A stretch of DNA of 64,000 bases from QHXM01 sp032160705 (GTDB lineage Bacteria; Acidobacteriota; Blastocatellia; Pyrinomonadales; Pyrinomonadaceae). Of this stretch, positions 54,666-63,943 are shown one piece after another (the first letter of the stretch is position 1; each line of letters begins with the position of its first letter). The translations under genes were made by a program, and so were the position numbers. Location: the NCBI GenBank assembly GCA_032160705.1, contig JAVHVE010000065.1, positions 1-64,000 on the forward strand. Reading direction: 5' to 3'. Below the pieces are notes generated by a model. The model searched no databases, was not told the origin of the DNA, and saw only the letters and a list, made by a program, of their open reading frames with translations.

Positions 54666-55190
54666 CTACAAATATCTCTCGCGAAGAATCTGCTTATGAT
54701 GTGTCTCGTGTCCCGCGATAATGTAGGCCAGCGCCCGGACGCTCACCTCCGTCTCATTCGCCGCGCCGCGTCGTAGCCACGCTTCATCGTCCAGAGAGCG
54801 CAGCAAATGAAGAGTTGCCCGGCGCACTTGCTCAAACTCGTCAGCCAGATCGCTCAATTGCCGGTTGCCGAAATTCCCGGCGCGGACGTAATCATCCTGC
54901 TCGAAGCCCGGCAGCGATGTCTGATCGTTGCGCGCGAAGCGGAAAGCGCGGTGAGCGAAGATTCGTTCCCCGTCTATGATGTGCCCGACCAGTTCCTTGA
55001 TACTCCACTTGCCGGGCGCGTAGCGCGAGTCTCCCTGAGTTTCTGTGAGACTGCGCAGCAGTGACAGTGTGTCGTCGAGCTGGCGGCTCAAGGTGGCAAC
55101 AATGTCGCCCTCCGGCACGAGCGCGACATACTTTCCATAGTACGGCGCATATTCGTTTGTTTGTGGCTGCGTGGCGGCTACGTTAAGCAT
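54666..55190 (-). CDS. DinB-family protein (DinB_2 type)
   Basis: 174 residues with AAGGAG seven bases before ATG 55190. It has the four-helix DinB fold with a metal-binding triad: HIIDGERIFAHRAFRFAR (first His) and AGHETHHKQIL (last two). Core phrases YAPGKWSIKELVGHIIDGE and SLPGFEQDDYV are shared with metal-dependent DinB_2 proteins. Members include bacillithiol S-transferase BstA (YfiT), which conjugates bacillithiol; whether this one does is not decided. It suits the presence of bshC and a YpdA-like gene in the window. Confidence 0.85.
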   Translation of the reverse strand: MLNVAATQPQTNEYAPYYGKYVALVPEGDIVATLSRQLDDTLSLLRSLTETQGDSRYAPGKWSIKELVGHIIDGERIFAHRAFRFARNDQTSLPGFEQDDYVRAGNFGNRQLSDLADEFEQVRRATLHLLRSLDDEAWLRRGAANETEVSVRALAYIIAGHETHHKQILRERYL

Positions 55191-55210
55191 TAGTCATCTC
55201 CTTAATATAA

Positions 55211-55326
55211 ACTAGAAGCCATCTCATAAATAGAATTCAAGCGTTGAGAGTTCACACTTCAGTGTGTTTGATCGAAAAACATCAAACTAAAGTTTGAACT
55301 CTGAACATTGATGAGACCATTTCTAG
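55211..55326. repeat. palindromic spacer repeat, TTAAGAGTACAACC/AAGCTTGAACTCTC family (copy 2)
   Basis: Outer arm CTAGAAGCCATCTCAT (55211) pairs with ATGAGACCATTTCTAG (to 55326). Inside GCGTTGAGAGTTCACACTTC pairs with AACTAAAGTTTGAACTCTG. It lies between the two DinB genes. Confidence 0.75.
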
Positions 55327-55347
55327 AATCAGTACCAATAAAAAAAA

Positions 55348-55815
55348 CTACCTGACGCCCCATTCCCAGAGTCCAAACGCGACCTTCTTGCTCAACGGAT
55401 GCCCTGACTGCTTGAGCGAAAGGGCGATCTGCCCGCGATGATGCGATTCGTGCGAGACCATATAGCCGAGAAAAGCTGCGGCGTGAGGCTTGAACCCTTT
55501 TATCTTGCCCCCTGCTTCGATGCCCTTTGCGAAAAGTGTATTCATCGCCTGGCCGGAATCAATGATTGATTGGCGGAGCAGCTTCTTATGGAGCGCCTCC
55601 TCTTTCTCAATCTTCTTCAATTTGCCGAGTAATTCAGCCTCGGCCTGCTTCAGCCACATCAGACGAACATTGTGGATATGGGCAAACTGCTCTCCGACAT
55701 TTCGCCCCTTCGAGGCTGCGGCATCTTTCAGGTGCTCAGCCTCAACCGCATCGAGGAGAAAGAGATTGATTCGATTGTGAATCTCCCACGCTTCGAGAAA
55801 TTGTTTGTCTTCCAT
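55348..55815 (-). CDS. DinB-family protein
   Basis: 155 residues. The four-helix DinB fold is suggested by NRINLFLLDAVEAEHLKDAA, the metal His residues in QFAHIHNVRLMWLKQAEAEL and SHESHHRGQIALSLKQSGHPL. A shorter relative of the first DinB gene, co-oriented but separated by a palindrome. Same possible roles (bacillithiol-dependent transfer or another metal-dependent reaction); no proof. Confidence 0.8.
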   Translation of the reverse strand: MEDKQFLEAWEIHNRINLFLLDAVEAEHLKDAAASKGRNVGEQFAHIHNVRLMWLKQAEAELLGKLKKIEKEEALHKKLLRQSIIDSGQAMNTLFAKGIEAGGKIKGFKPHAAAFLGYMVSHESHHRGQIALSLKQSGHPLSKKVAFGLWEWGVR

Positions 55816-55913
55816 GAAGGTTGCCTTTCAACGAAAGCTACGAAACGCGAGGGTTTTAGTTGCCAGATAGAGAGCAGACCAATGATGGAAGGCCAGGCTC
55901 TCAAGTGGTCGGC

Positions 55914-56705
55914 TCAGGCTGGCTCATTATGCGCTTCAACTTGATTATTATTCCAGCGCAGCAAAAGGAAAATCCAGAAGAGAATCGAAAGGCCGAGTGA
56001 GATGTAAGTTCGTGTGCCGGGAAACGTGAAGACAATATCGAACCAGGCATGGAGCGTGACGGCAATCAGCAAAGACTTGCCTCTCTCCGTTGCTTCTCCG
56101 ATGATGCAGGAAAGGATAATTCCCACCGGATAAAAGATAGCCAGGAACAAAACTATGTGTTTCAGCGAGCCGTGAGCGGTGCGATTTGTGAAATGCCAGA
56201 ACTCCCACAGAACGCCGATCAGCACGTACCTTCTCAGTGGTGAGAGAGGGCGAAGAGCATCCTGTAGAAAACCGCGCCAACCCAATTCTTCGCCGAGGAT
56301 GGTGAAGAGCGTCACCAAACCCAGTGCCAACGTGCCTAAACGATTAACGCTCCCGTCCGGCATCGGCATGCCCACAATGACCGCAAAGAGAATCGGCACC
56401 CAGTAGAAAGCCAAACTCTTGGCAGCGGAACTGCCCCAGAAGGTGATTGTCCGCCGATGCGTTTTTTGGAAGATGATGAGGGACAGAATGGCGGCGATGC
56501 CAGGTCCCCACATGACGATGGCGTTCTTCAGAATAAATGTCAGCGGAGAGTTTTGCAGGACAAGCGGAAACTTCCAACTCCACCAACTCTCAGGGTGAAT
56601 GTCTCTCCACCAGAAGAACGGCCACGACAGAGCGCAAGCGACCCCGTAGTAGAAGCCGACTGCGCGCCAGTTCACTCTCTTTTGCGGTTGCAGGTCTTTC
56701 ATCAT
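55914..56705 (-). CDS. CPBP-family intramembrane metalloprotease (Abi)
   Basis: 263 residues with about seven hydrophobic segments. Catalytic motifs of the CPBP family are present: motif 1 LGEELGWRGFLQDAL (EExxxR), motif 2 GVLWEFWHF (FxxxH), and motif 3 TLHAWFDIVFTF. These glutamate-type intramembrane proteases process membrane-bound substrates or bacteriocin-immunity targets in some bacteria; the target here is unknown. The start is one of two adjacent ATGs (56705, 56702). Confidence 0.88.
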   Translation of the reverse strand: MMKDLQPQKRVNWRAVGFYYGVACALSWPFFWWRDIHPESWWSWKFPLVLQNSPLTFILKNAIVMWGPGIAAILSLIIFQKTHRRTITFWGSSAAKSLAFYWVPILFAVIVGMPMPDGSVNRLGTLALGLVTLFTILGEELGWRGFLQDALRPLSPLRRYVLIGVLWEFWHFTNRTAHGSLKHIVLFLAIFYPVGIILSCIIGEATERGKSLLIAVTLHAWFDIVFTFPGTRTYISLGLSILFWIFLLLRWNNNQVEAHNEPA

Positions 56706-56749
56706 CCCTCTGAAAGGAACTTGACCGGGTAACTTCTCATAAAACTGTC

Positions 56750-56855
56750 GGGTAGTGGGCGAAATAGAAGGCGCTGTATAGAGTTCAACCTTTAGGTTGT
56801 GCGTTTGGGAAGACTCAAGCTAAAGCTTGTACTCTGAACTGTCCCACTACTCACC
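56750..56855. repeat. palindromic spacer repeat, TTAAGAGTACAACC/AAGCTTGAACTCTC family (copy 3)
   Basis: Outer GGTAGTGGGC (56751) pairs with CCCACTACTCACC (to 56855). Inside, GAGTTCAACCTTTAGGTTG pairs with CTCAAGCTAAAGCTTGTACTC. It sits upstream of the CPBP protease gene. Confidence 0.75.
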
Positions 56856-57088
56856 TGCTCTTTTCGGTATCTTATCATGCGTCGTGCGGGTGAATTAGGC
56901 TTTTGGCGCGGGATGTCTGCGCCTGCGGATTATTCCGAGCATTCTGACAAAGGGTAATTGGCGCGGCTCTTGATTTCGCGCTACAATAACGCCTGTTTCT
57001 CGCGCGGGCGACGGCGCGGCTAATCCTTTGCCCTGAAAGGGTGGCGCACTCTCCCACTTGTTACGGCGCGCACGAGGGGAAAACCGTT

Positions 57089-57673
57089 ATGACAATCTGC
57101 GAAAGATGCAGTACGGAAAATCTTGACGGGTCGCAGTATTGCGACGAATGCGGCGGGCCGCTGGGCTCGTCTGCGGCGCAGGCTAAAAAGTATATGGGCA
57201 CGGGTAACTCCGGCAGTCCGACCGATAGCCGCGAGATGTCTGAGGCGCAGGCGGCGATTGCCATCAACCAGGAAATGGCAGCGCAGATGCCTTCAGCAGC
57301 TTATGCTGTCTCTTCCGGCTCGATTGCCTTGATGGACGGCGCGCACGCACGCCTCGTCATCGAGCGCGGACGCTCTGCTGGCAAACAGTTTCCCTTGAGC
57401 GATGATGAATCGCAGATCGGGCGCTGGGACGCAGACGGCGGCATCTTCCCGGACGTTGACCTGGACGCGGACGACCCGGAAGCGAAAGTTTCTCGTCGCC
57501 ATGCGCGAGTCATGCGGCGCAATGGACAATATTTTATTGAAGACCTGGGCTCGACGAACGGCACTTTTATCAATCGCGGGCGGCGGCTCCTTCCGGGTGA
57601 CCGTCAGCCCCTGCGCGACGGCGACGAGATTATCGTCGGGAAGACTTTCTTACGTTTTCATATCGTTAAATAA
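57089..57673 (+). CDS. zinc-ribbon and FHA-domain protein
   Basis: 194 residues from ATG 57089 (AGGGGA before it). A double-CxxC zinc ribbon (C4, C7, C18, C21) opens the protein. The FHA domain lies at the C-terminus: GRWDADGGIFPDVD, the phosphothreonine-binding SRRHARV, and GSTNGTFIN. FHA domains bind phosphothreonine, here probably on the kinase next door (57774-59525) or its substrates. The pattern zinc ribbon plus FHA occurs again at the C-terminus of that kinase. The two genes are 100 bases apart. Confidence 0.88.
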   Translation: MTICERCSTENLDGSQYCDECGGPLGSSAAQAKKYMGTGNSGSPTDSREMSEAQAAIAINQEMAAQMPSAAYAVSSGSIALMDGAHARLVIERGRSAGKQFPLSDDESQIGRWDADGGIFPDVDLDADDPEAKVSRRHARVMRRNGQYFIEDLGSTNGTFINRGRRLLPGDRQPLRDGDEIIVGKTFLRFHIVK

Positions 57674-57773
57674 AGAGGGTGTGCTAAGGGGAAGAACACG
57701 CGACGCGCGCTTGTGTCACACCCGAACGCTCTTGTACGTCATCTTGTCCCTCGCTAATGAGTCATCGAGAGAG

Positions 57774-59525
57774 ATGTCTTTGTCTTTCTGCCATGAATGC
57801 GGCGCGAAGAATGCGCCAGACGATCCGTTCTGCGGCAACTGCGGCGCGGCGCAACTGAACGCGCCTGCCACCAGCTCAACGATTATCAGTGACACGGCAA
57901 GCGCCGCCGCTCCCGCCCCTGAATCGTCGCTCGCGCCGCTCGAAGACACGGAATCTCCAGATGCCGCAGAAGATGCCCCGGACGCTCCCGCTCCTGAACC
58001 CCAGTTGGAGGCCACCGCTGCTCCTGTGCCAGTTGCTGAGGAAGCTTCAGCGCCGGTTGAAGTTTCCGAGGATAAGACAACCGGCGAAGTAGTGGCAGAG
58101 GAGAAAAGCAAAGCTGTCGCATCCGAGACCGTTCGTGCGGGTTCAACGGGAGGGCGGCAGCCTACCGTCAAACAACTCGAAGCGGGCGCGCTCCTCAACG
58201 GGCGATACGAAATTGTGCGAAGAATCGGCGGCGGCGGAATGGGCGCGGTCTATCTGGCGAAAGACCACCATCTCGGCGATGCTCCGCGCGCCGTCAAAGA
58301 GATGGTCGAATCTCACCTCGACAGCTCGCAGCATGAAAAAGCCATCGGCGATTTCAAGCGCGAGTCCCTGCTGCTGACCTCGCTTGAGCATTCTTCGATT
58401 CCGACCATCTACGACTATTTTTATGACGATGCGAAGGGGCGCTTCTACCTCGTCATGAAATATATATCGGGTGGCGACTTCGCGGGGCGGCTCCGCAATG
58501 CGCCCGGCGGACGGATTGACGAGAAGACCGTCACGGATTGGGCTGTGCAGATCGCAGACGTGCTCGATTATCTACACAGGCGTCCCAAACCGATCATCTA
58601 CCGCGACCTCAAACCGGCAAACCTGATGATCGACGGCAACACGGGGCGCGTGATGTTGATTGATTTTGGCATTGCGCGCTGGGTCGCGCCGCAGGAGAAG
58701 GGCGTCACAGCCGTCGGCACAATGGGTTATGCGCCGCCTGAGCTTTTCAGCGGCAAGGTCGAGCCGCGCTCGGATATTTACAGTTTAGGCGCGACGATGT
58801 TTCACCTGCTGACCGGCTCAGACCCGCAGGACAATCCGCTCCTGATTTTTGACTTCACTAAAAACCCACGCCCGCGCATGATTAATCCCGGCATCTCGAC
58901 CGAGATGGAGCGCATCCTGATGCGCGCGGTCGAGTACAAGCCGGAGAATCGTTTTCGCTCCGCCGGAGAGCTGCGCGATGCACTCTCCGCTCATCTCGAA
59001 AAATTGCGGAAGGGCGAAGTCAGCTACGGCGCGATGCCTGCGCAGCAACTTGGCGGAGAAACCATTCAGGTCGAGACGGTCTTCTGTGGTTTCTGTGGAG
59101 GGCGCATTGCGGCAGACGATGTTTTCTGCGCGCATTGCGGAATGAAGCAGCCGCTCGTGGGCGCAGGCTCAAGCGCAGCACTTCGCGCCGCGCGTGCGAC
59201 AGCCAAGTTGATTGTCGCCGGAACTACCGAACTGGACGTTTCCTACACTTTGCAGAAAGAGAGCAATCTTTTGGGGCGGAGCGATCCGCAGTCGAATATT
59301 TTTCCTGAGATTGATCTTTCCAAATTCGATCCTGAGACGAAAGTCTCGCGCCGCCACGCACGTATCTGGCGCGAAGGCGAGACCTTCCTGATTGAAGATT
59401 TAAACTCAGTGAACGGAACCGTCATCAACGATGCCGTGCGACTCGCGCCGCGCCAGCCGCGCGTCCTCGAAAGCGGAGACAAGCTGCGCCTGGGCGAAAC
59501 GACGCTCCATTTTTTGGTAGGATGA
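57774..59525 (+). CDS. Ser/Thr protein kinase with two zinc ribbons and C-terminal FHA domain
   Basis: 583 residues from ATG 57774. Order: zinc ribbon (C6, C9, C20, C23), a Pro/Ala/Glu-rich linker (30-125), kinase domain (about 143-405), second zinc ribbon (C438, C441, C452, C455), FHA domain (about 495-580). Kinase residues: GGGGMG loop, Lys175 in RAVKEM, catalytic Asp278 in YRDLKPANLMI, DFG at 297-299. The HRD motif reads YRD, a common bacterial variant. The FHA domain has GRSDP, SRRHAR and NSVNGT. No membrane helix, so cytoplasmic. It heads a phospho-signalling cluster with the PP2C at 61717. Confidence 0.93.
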   Translation: MSLSFCHECGAKNAPDDPFCGNCGAAQLNAPATSSTIISDTASAAAPAPESSLAPLEDTESPDAAEDAPDAPAPEPQLEATAAPVPVAEEASAPVEVSEDKTTGEVVAEEKSKAVASETVRAGSTGGRQPTVKQLEAGALLNGRYEIVRRIGGGGMGAVYLAKDHHLGDAPRAVKEMVESHLDSSQHEKAIGDFKRESLLLTSLEHSSIPTIYDYFYDDAKGRFYLVMKYISGGDFAGRLRNAPGGRIDEKTVTDWAVQIADVLDYLHRRPKPIIYRDLKPANLMIDGNTGRVMLIDFGIARWVAPQEKGVTAVGTMGYAPPELFSGKVEPRSDIYSLGATMFHLLTGSDPQDNPLLIFDFTKNPRPRMINPGISTEMERILMRAVEYKPENRFRSAGELRDALSAHLEKLRKGEVSYGAMPAQQLGGETIQVETVFCGFCGGRIAADDVFCAHCGMKQPLVGAGSSAALRAARATAKLIVAGTTELDVSYTLQKESNLLGRSDPQSNIFPEIDLSKFDPETKVSRRHARIWREGETFLIEDLNSVNGTVINDAVRLAPRQPRVLESGDKLRLGETTLHFLVG

Positions 59526-59608
59526 GCAGTTTCCAGTTTCCAGTTTTCAGTTTTGAGCACAGACAAGCTGCTTTTACTGAAAACTGAAAACTGGAAACTG
59601 GAAACTGA
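59526..59608. repeat. palindromic spacer repeat, CTGAAAACT-word family (copy 4)
   Basis: Left arm CAGTTTCCAGTTTCCAGTTT and right arm ACTGAAAACTGGAAACTGG around loop GAGCACAGACAAGCTGC, which resembles those of copies 1 and 2. It fills the gap between kinase stop codon and RDD start codon. Confidence 0.85.
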
Positions 59609-59611
59609 CGC

Positions 59612-60199
59612 ATGAGTGCCCGAATAGAAACAACTCAATTGATGCAAGCGGAGGCTGAGGCGCTCTCTGACAGGCAGGGCTATCTGGAAAGATACCGTGC
59701 GCCATTCTCGCTGCGTTGCGGCGCGTTCCTGGTTGATTACATTGTGCTGGTGGCGATCATCGCTTTCAGCACGGTGCTGGCGCGTGTGGGAGGACGCCCG
59801 CGCGCGCTCGCGAGTACGTCGGAAACCTTAGGGTTCTTCATCGCGGGCGGCGTTGCCTTACTGAATTTCGTTGGCTTAACTGCTTTGCGCGGGCAAACCC
59901 TCGGCAAGTGGGCGACCGGTTTACGCATCAGGCGCAAGGACGGCGACCCCTTGAGTTTAGGGCACGCGCTGTTGCGCCATCTGGTAGCGTACCCGCTCTC
60001 TTTTCTCATGCTGGGAATCGGATTCCTCGTCGCAGACTTCCAGACAGCGGCAATAGTTGCGGGGGCGGGCTTTGTCCTCACACTGATGGTTGGATTTTTC
60101 ATGGCAGCTTTAGGCCCTAACGGGCGTGCGCTGCATGACATCATTGCTGATACGGTGGTCATCCGCGAAGATGTGCGGCGGACGCGGAAGATTCGCTGA
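59612..60199 (+). CDS. RDD-family membrane protein
   Basis: 195 residues. Four hydrophobic segments: FLVDYIVLVAIIAFSTVLA, GFFIAGGVALLNFVGLTAL, LSFLMLGIGFLVADF, GFVLTLMVGFFMAAL. The RDD motif is present in the first helix region as RCGAFLVDYIV, and GQTLGKWATGLRIRRKDGDPL is the typical loop. ALGPNGRALHDIIADTVVIRE closes the domain. Function of RDD proteins is poorly known. It lies between the kinase and the TPR gene and is probably co-transcribed with them. The start codon lies three bases after a palindrome. Confidence 0.88.
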   Translation: MSARIETTQLMQAEAEALSDRQGYLERYRAPFSLRCGAFLVDYIVLVAIIAFSTVLARVGGRPRALASTSETLGFFIAGGVALLNFVGLTALRGQTLGKWATGLRIRRKDGDPLSLGHALLRHLVAYPLSFLMLGIGFLVADFQTAAIVAGAGFVLTLMVGFFMAALGPNGRALHDIIADTVVIREDVRRTRKIR

Positions 60200-60215
60200 A
60201 TCCTCCTCGCGGGGA

Positions 60216-61601
60216 ATGGTAAGAGAACCAATGGTCAAACCCTGTCCAGGTTGTGGTGCGGCGACGGTGCCGGAGGCGCGCTTCTGCCGTCTTTGCGGCG
60301 CTCCGCTTCACGTTGGCGCAGGCGCGCGTGAGAATGATGCCCCCATCTCGCCGCTCGCGCAAACCATCCCGCTGACAGGTGAAGGACGCGCCACCGACGG
60401 ACTCAACTCGGACGAGGCGCGCCGCGCCGCATCCGACACGTCCAGAGTTGGCCGCGCGGAGATGGAGAATCTGCTCCGTCGCGCGGCGACAGTACCATCC
60501 CGGCAGATGGGTGATGGCGATGGGGAAAAGACCGCGCAGCAGACAACCATGCTCGTCAACGAAAAGGCTGCGCCGGTGCTTGATTCCACGCCGCCAGCTT
60601 CCGTGAAGGCATCTGCTCCACCGCAGGTCTCGCAACCTTCGACGAAGGCCTCTTCATCAAGGCGGAAGTGGCAGGTGCTGGCAATCGTGCTCCTTTGCGT
60701 GGCGTTGGTCGCCGGCTTGCTGGCGTTTATCCTCTCGCGCCGGGCTAGTTCGACGGATGCTGCCGGATCGTCGTCGCCGATTTCAATCAGCGATCAGAAG
60801 CAACTGGTCAGCGAGAAACTGGCGGAAGCCGAAGTCCTGCTCGGCTCAGGAGAATTCAACCGCGCCATCACTGTCCTGCGCGCAGCCGTCAAGCTCGACC
60901 CGTCGAGTGTGGAAGCGCACATGCGTCTGGGCGATGCGCTGGAGAAGACCGGCGCGCGCAGTGAAGCGATAGACGAATACCGCGCGGCAGCTCAAAGCGA
61001 TCCAAACAACCGTCAGGCATGGCGCTCTCTGGCCTCCGCTCAATTTGCAGAGAAACTTTATAACGATGCCGCTGAAAGTTATCGCCGCTTGATTGAGACG
61101 ACCGCCGGAGCGGATATGGATGATGAAACCCGGCTGGCTTACGCAGATGCGTTGCGCCTGGCCGAGCGCCCGGATGAAGCGCGCGCCGCATACCAGAAAA
61201 TTTCCGCTTCAGCTACGAAAGAGGTCGCACAGGCGGCGCGACAACATCTGGCCGAATTGGGACCCGCTGCCACTGCCGCCACGACCGAGCGTCCGCGAGA
61301 TGAAACGCGCGCCGGGCAGCCCGCAGCAACGCCCGAAGTTGTCGCGCCGACGGCCACGCCAACTCCACAGGCGAGTGCAACGCCCGCAACCGCCGCCAGC
61401 GGGAGCGCGCAATCGGATGCCGATGCTTATTACTTTAAGGCTTTGAATATCGTCAACGGGCGCGACCCCAAAAAACTGAGTGATGGCGAATTGACGGCTG
61501 CCCTCAACTACTTTTTGCGCGCACAGAATGGGACGCACGGCACGGAAGCGAGACGAAACGCCGACCGCTTAGGGCGCGAGTACGACCGACGAAGGAAGCG
61601 A

Positions 61602-61604
<3 letters not shown>
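60216..61604 (+). CDS. zinc-ribbon, single-pass membrane protein with TPR repeats
   Basis: About 462 residues from ATG 60216 (ATG 60231 is also possible). N-terminal zinc ribbon CPGCG and CRLCG; a low-complexity cytoplasmic linker (about 35-160); one membrane helix (WQVLAIVLLCVALVAGLLAFILSR); then TPR-type repeats (EKLAEAEVLLGSGEFNRAITVLRAAVKLDP, VEAHMRLGDALEKTGARSEAIDEYRAAAQSDP, and two more). A Pro/Thr/Ala-rich stretch precedes the C-terminal YFKALNIVNGRDPKKLSDGELTAALNYFLRAQ. It may scaffold the kinase/phosphatase system at the membrane; this is inference. Confidence 0.82.
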
Positions 61605-61711
<107 letters not shown>

Positions 61712-61716
61712 GAATT

Positions 61717-63438
61717 ATGCCTGACCTGATCGTCAAATATCCTGATCGCAGTCCTGATACTTTCCCGCTGGGACGCTTGCGGATCACCATCGGGCGCTCG
61801 GCGCGCAACGATTTGTGCATCCCTGACCCGTTTGCTTCGCGCGTCCATGCCGAAGTTCGCAGGGAAGGCGACCAATACATTTTGCAGGATTTGGGTTCGG
61901 CCAACGGCACGCTCTACAACGGCGCGACGGTCGAGGGTGCAATCCCGCTCACTACCGGCGGGCGAATTCAAATCGGCGAAACGGAAATCGTCTTCAACGA
62001 CGGCAGCCTTGCCGCGGGGATGGCGACGATGATTACGGATCAGCAAGCCTCGCCCGTGCCCGAAGCGACGATTGCGATGAACTCGGCTGACCGCACTACG
62101 TCGGGTCTCTTGGAAGCCATCGAAGGCGCGCGCACGCAGCCCGATCAGGACACTACGCCCAAACATTCGGTCAGGCAAAGCGACCTGCTGGCTTTAATCA
62201 GCAAAGTGGGTGTCACGCTTTTGGCTTCCGCCACGCTCGGCGAAACCCTGCAACAGATTGCTTCGCTCGTCTTCGAGGCTGTCCCGGCGGAGCGTTGCTG
62301 CATCATGATGCGCGACGAAGGAAGCGAAGAATTGAAAGTCGCGGTGGCGAGGCTACGCGACCGGCAGGGCGACATCGGCGAGATTCGCGTCAGCCGCACG
62401 ATCATGGAAGAGGTCGTCGGTCAGGGTAAATCCGTTCTGACAGCAGACGCCCAGCAAGACCCGCGATTGATGAGCAGCACGATGACCCTGCAAGGCATCC
62501 GCTCCGTCCTGGCCGTGCCGCTCGGTGTCGGCGAAAAAGTCTTCGGCATCATCTATGCCGATTCGCCCATCGCCGAAAGCCGCTTCACGGAAGATCACCT
62601 CAAGGTCCTGACCACGCTCTCATCTGTGGCCGCCATCCGTGTCGAGAACGCGCGTTTGATGGAAGAGCAGATCGAGCGCGAGCGGCTTGAGCAGGAACTG
62701 CAACTGGCGAGCGAGATTCAGCAGCGCTTTCAGCCGACCACCTCTCCGCAAGTTCCCGGCTACGAGATGCAGGGCATCAGTTTCCCCTGCTACGAAATCG
62801 GCGGCGACTACTACGACTTCATCAAGCGCGAGGACGGACGTCTGATTATCACGCTCGGCGACGTGTCGGGCAAGGGCACAGCCGCCGCGCTCCTGATGTC
62901 CAGCCTCCACGCGGCGGTTCACGCGCAGGCCGCTTCTCACAACTCGCTGGCCGCGACCATCAGCGCGGTCAACAACTATCTGGCCGACAACACTCCCGCC
63001 AATCGCTTCGTCACGCTCTTTTACGCAGAGCTTGACCCGCAGTCGGGCGGTCTCTCCTTCATCAACGCCGGTCACAATCCGCCGCTGATAGTCCACGCCG
63101 CAGGCACGACCGAGAACTTAGCAGCAGGAGGCTTGCCGCTCGGCATCCGTCCCGACGCCGAGTACCGCGAAGGCCGCACGCAGTTGCAGCATTCCGATGT
63201 GCTCGTCATCTACTCCGACGGCGTCTCGGAAGCCGTCAGCCCACAGGGCGAAGAGTTCGGCACACAGCGTCTCTACGACGTTGTCTCACGCAACCTCGAA
63301 GCCTCCGCCGCAGGCATCCGCGACCGCATCGAAGCCGCCCTCACCAAATGGGCGCAAGGCACACCCGCCGCCGACGACATCACCCTCGTCATCGTCAAAC
63401 GTCAGGCAGCAGGCTTTGTCGCCTCATCGAGAGGTTAA
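61717..63438 (+). CDS. FHA-GAF-PP2C phosphatase
   Basis: 573 residues. FHA domain (1-95): GRSARND, SRVHAEV, GSANGTLYNG. GAF-like domain (about 155-315): VGVTLLASATLGETLQQIASLVFEAVP, VLAVPLGVGEKVFGIIYAD. A linker helix (EQLERERLEQELQLASEIQQRFQP) joins it to the PP2C/SpoIIE phosphatase domain (about 345-570): IGGDYYDFI with metal-binding Asp, GDVSGKGTAAALLMSSLH, LVIYSDGVSEAV, and PAADDITLVIVKRQ. It would dephosphorylate Ser/Thr on FHA-binding partners under control of a GAF ligand. With the kinase at 57774 it makes a write-erase pair. Confidence 0.92.
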   Translation: MPDLIVKYPDRSPDTFPLGRLRITIGRSARNDLCIPDPFASRVHAEVRREGDQYILQDLGSANGTLYNGATVEGAIPLTTGGRIQIGETEIVFNDGSLAAGMATMITDQQASPVPEATIAMNSADRTTSGLLEAIEGARTQPDQDTTPKHSVRQSDLLALISKVGVTLLASATLGETLQQIASLVFEAVPAERCCIMMRDEGSEELKVAVARLRDRQGDIGEIRVSRTIMEEVVGQGKSVLTADAQQDPRLMSSTMTLQGIRSVLAVPLGVGEKVFGIIYADSPIAESRFTEDHLKVLTTLSSVAAIRVENARLMEEQIERERLEQELQLASEIQQRFQPTTSPQVPGYEMQGISFPCYEIGGDYYDFIKREDGRLIITLGDVSGKGTAAALLMSSLHAAVHAQAASHNSLAATISAVNNYLADNTPANRFVTLFYAELDPQSGGLSFINAGHNPPLIVHAAGTTENLAAGGLPLGIRPDAEYREGRTQLQHSDVLVIYSDGVSEAVSPQGEEFGTQRLYDVVSRNLEASAAGIRDRIEAALTKWAQGTPAADDITLVIVKRQAAGFVASSRG

Positions 63439-63484
63439 GCGCCGACACATTAAACTAGAATTCGGTTTTAACTTCAGGCTAACT

Positions 63485-63943
63485 CTACGTCGCAGAGAAA
63501 TCGGTTAAGTATTCCTGAACGCTTTGGGGAAGCTCCATGTAGGTGTCGCGGGAGCTGAACCAGCGGACGGTCTGTCCTTCCTGCATGCGGACGTAGACGA
63601 AGCCGGTGCGGAGGTTGATGGCGAAGCCCGCCTGGTCTGTGTCGCAGGCGTGGGGGCGGCAGACTTTGACGGCGAGGAAATCGCCGATCTGTTTGATGGG
63701 AGTCTCGACGCCGTATTCTCTCGTCAGCAAATTGAAATCTTTGCGGCTCAGGAGCGCGAGGAGCGGGCGACGAATTTCGGGAAGCTGGAAGAAGTTGCGG
63801 GTGATTCTGCCGGTCTTGTGCGTGGGGTATCTGCCCGCCCAGCTTCGTAGTTGGCTGAGCCTGCCCTGCGCGGCCACTGCACCGCTGAAGCAGAAGAGAA
63901 GAAGCATGAGCGCGATCAGGTTTTTCCGTTTCATCGAATTCAT
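63485..63943 (-). CDS. small secreted protein of unknown function
   Basis: 152 residues from ATG 63943 (GGAGGG ten bases upstream); later in-frame Met at 63934 is also possible. A signal peptide (NLIALMLLLFCFSGAVAAQG) is clear. The mature part is basic with FFQLPEIRRPLLALLSRKDFNLLTREYG, a CRPHACD motif (two cysteines), and a C-terminal WFSSRDTYMELPQSVQEYL. I do not recognise the family; the two cysteines may form a disulfide. It is at the window's 3' end, convergent with the PP2C gene. Confidence 0.65.
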   Translation of the reverse strand: MNSMKRKNLIALMLLLFCFSGAVAAQGRLSQLRSWAGRYPTHKTGRITRNFFQLPEIRRPLLALLSRKDFNLLTREYGVETPIKQIGDFLAVKVCRPHACDTDQAGFAINLRTGFVYVRMQEGQTVRWFSSRDTYMELPQSVQEYLTDFSAT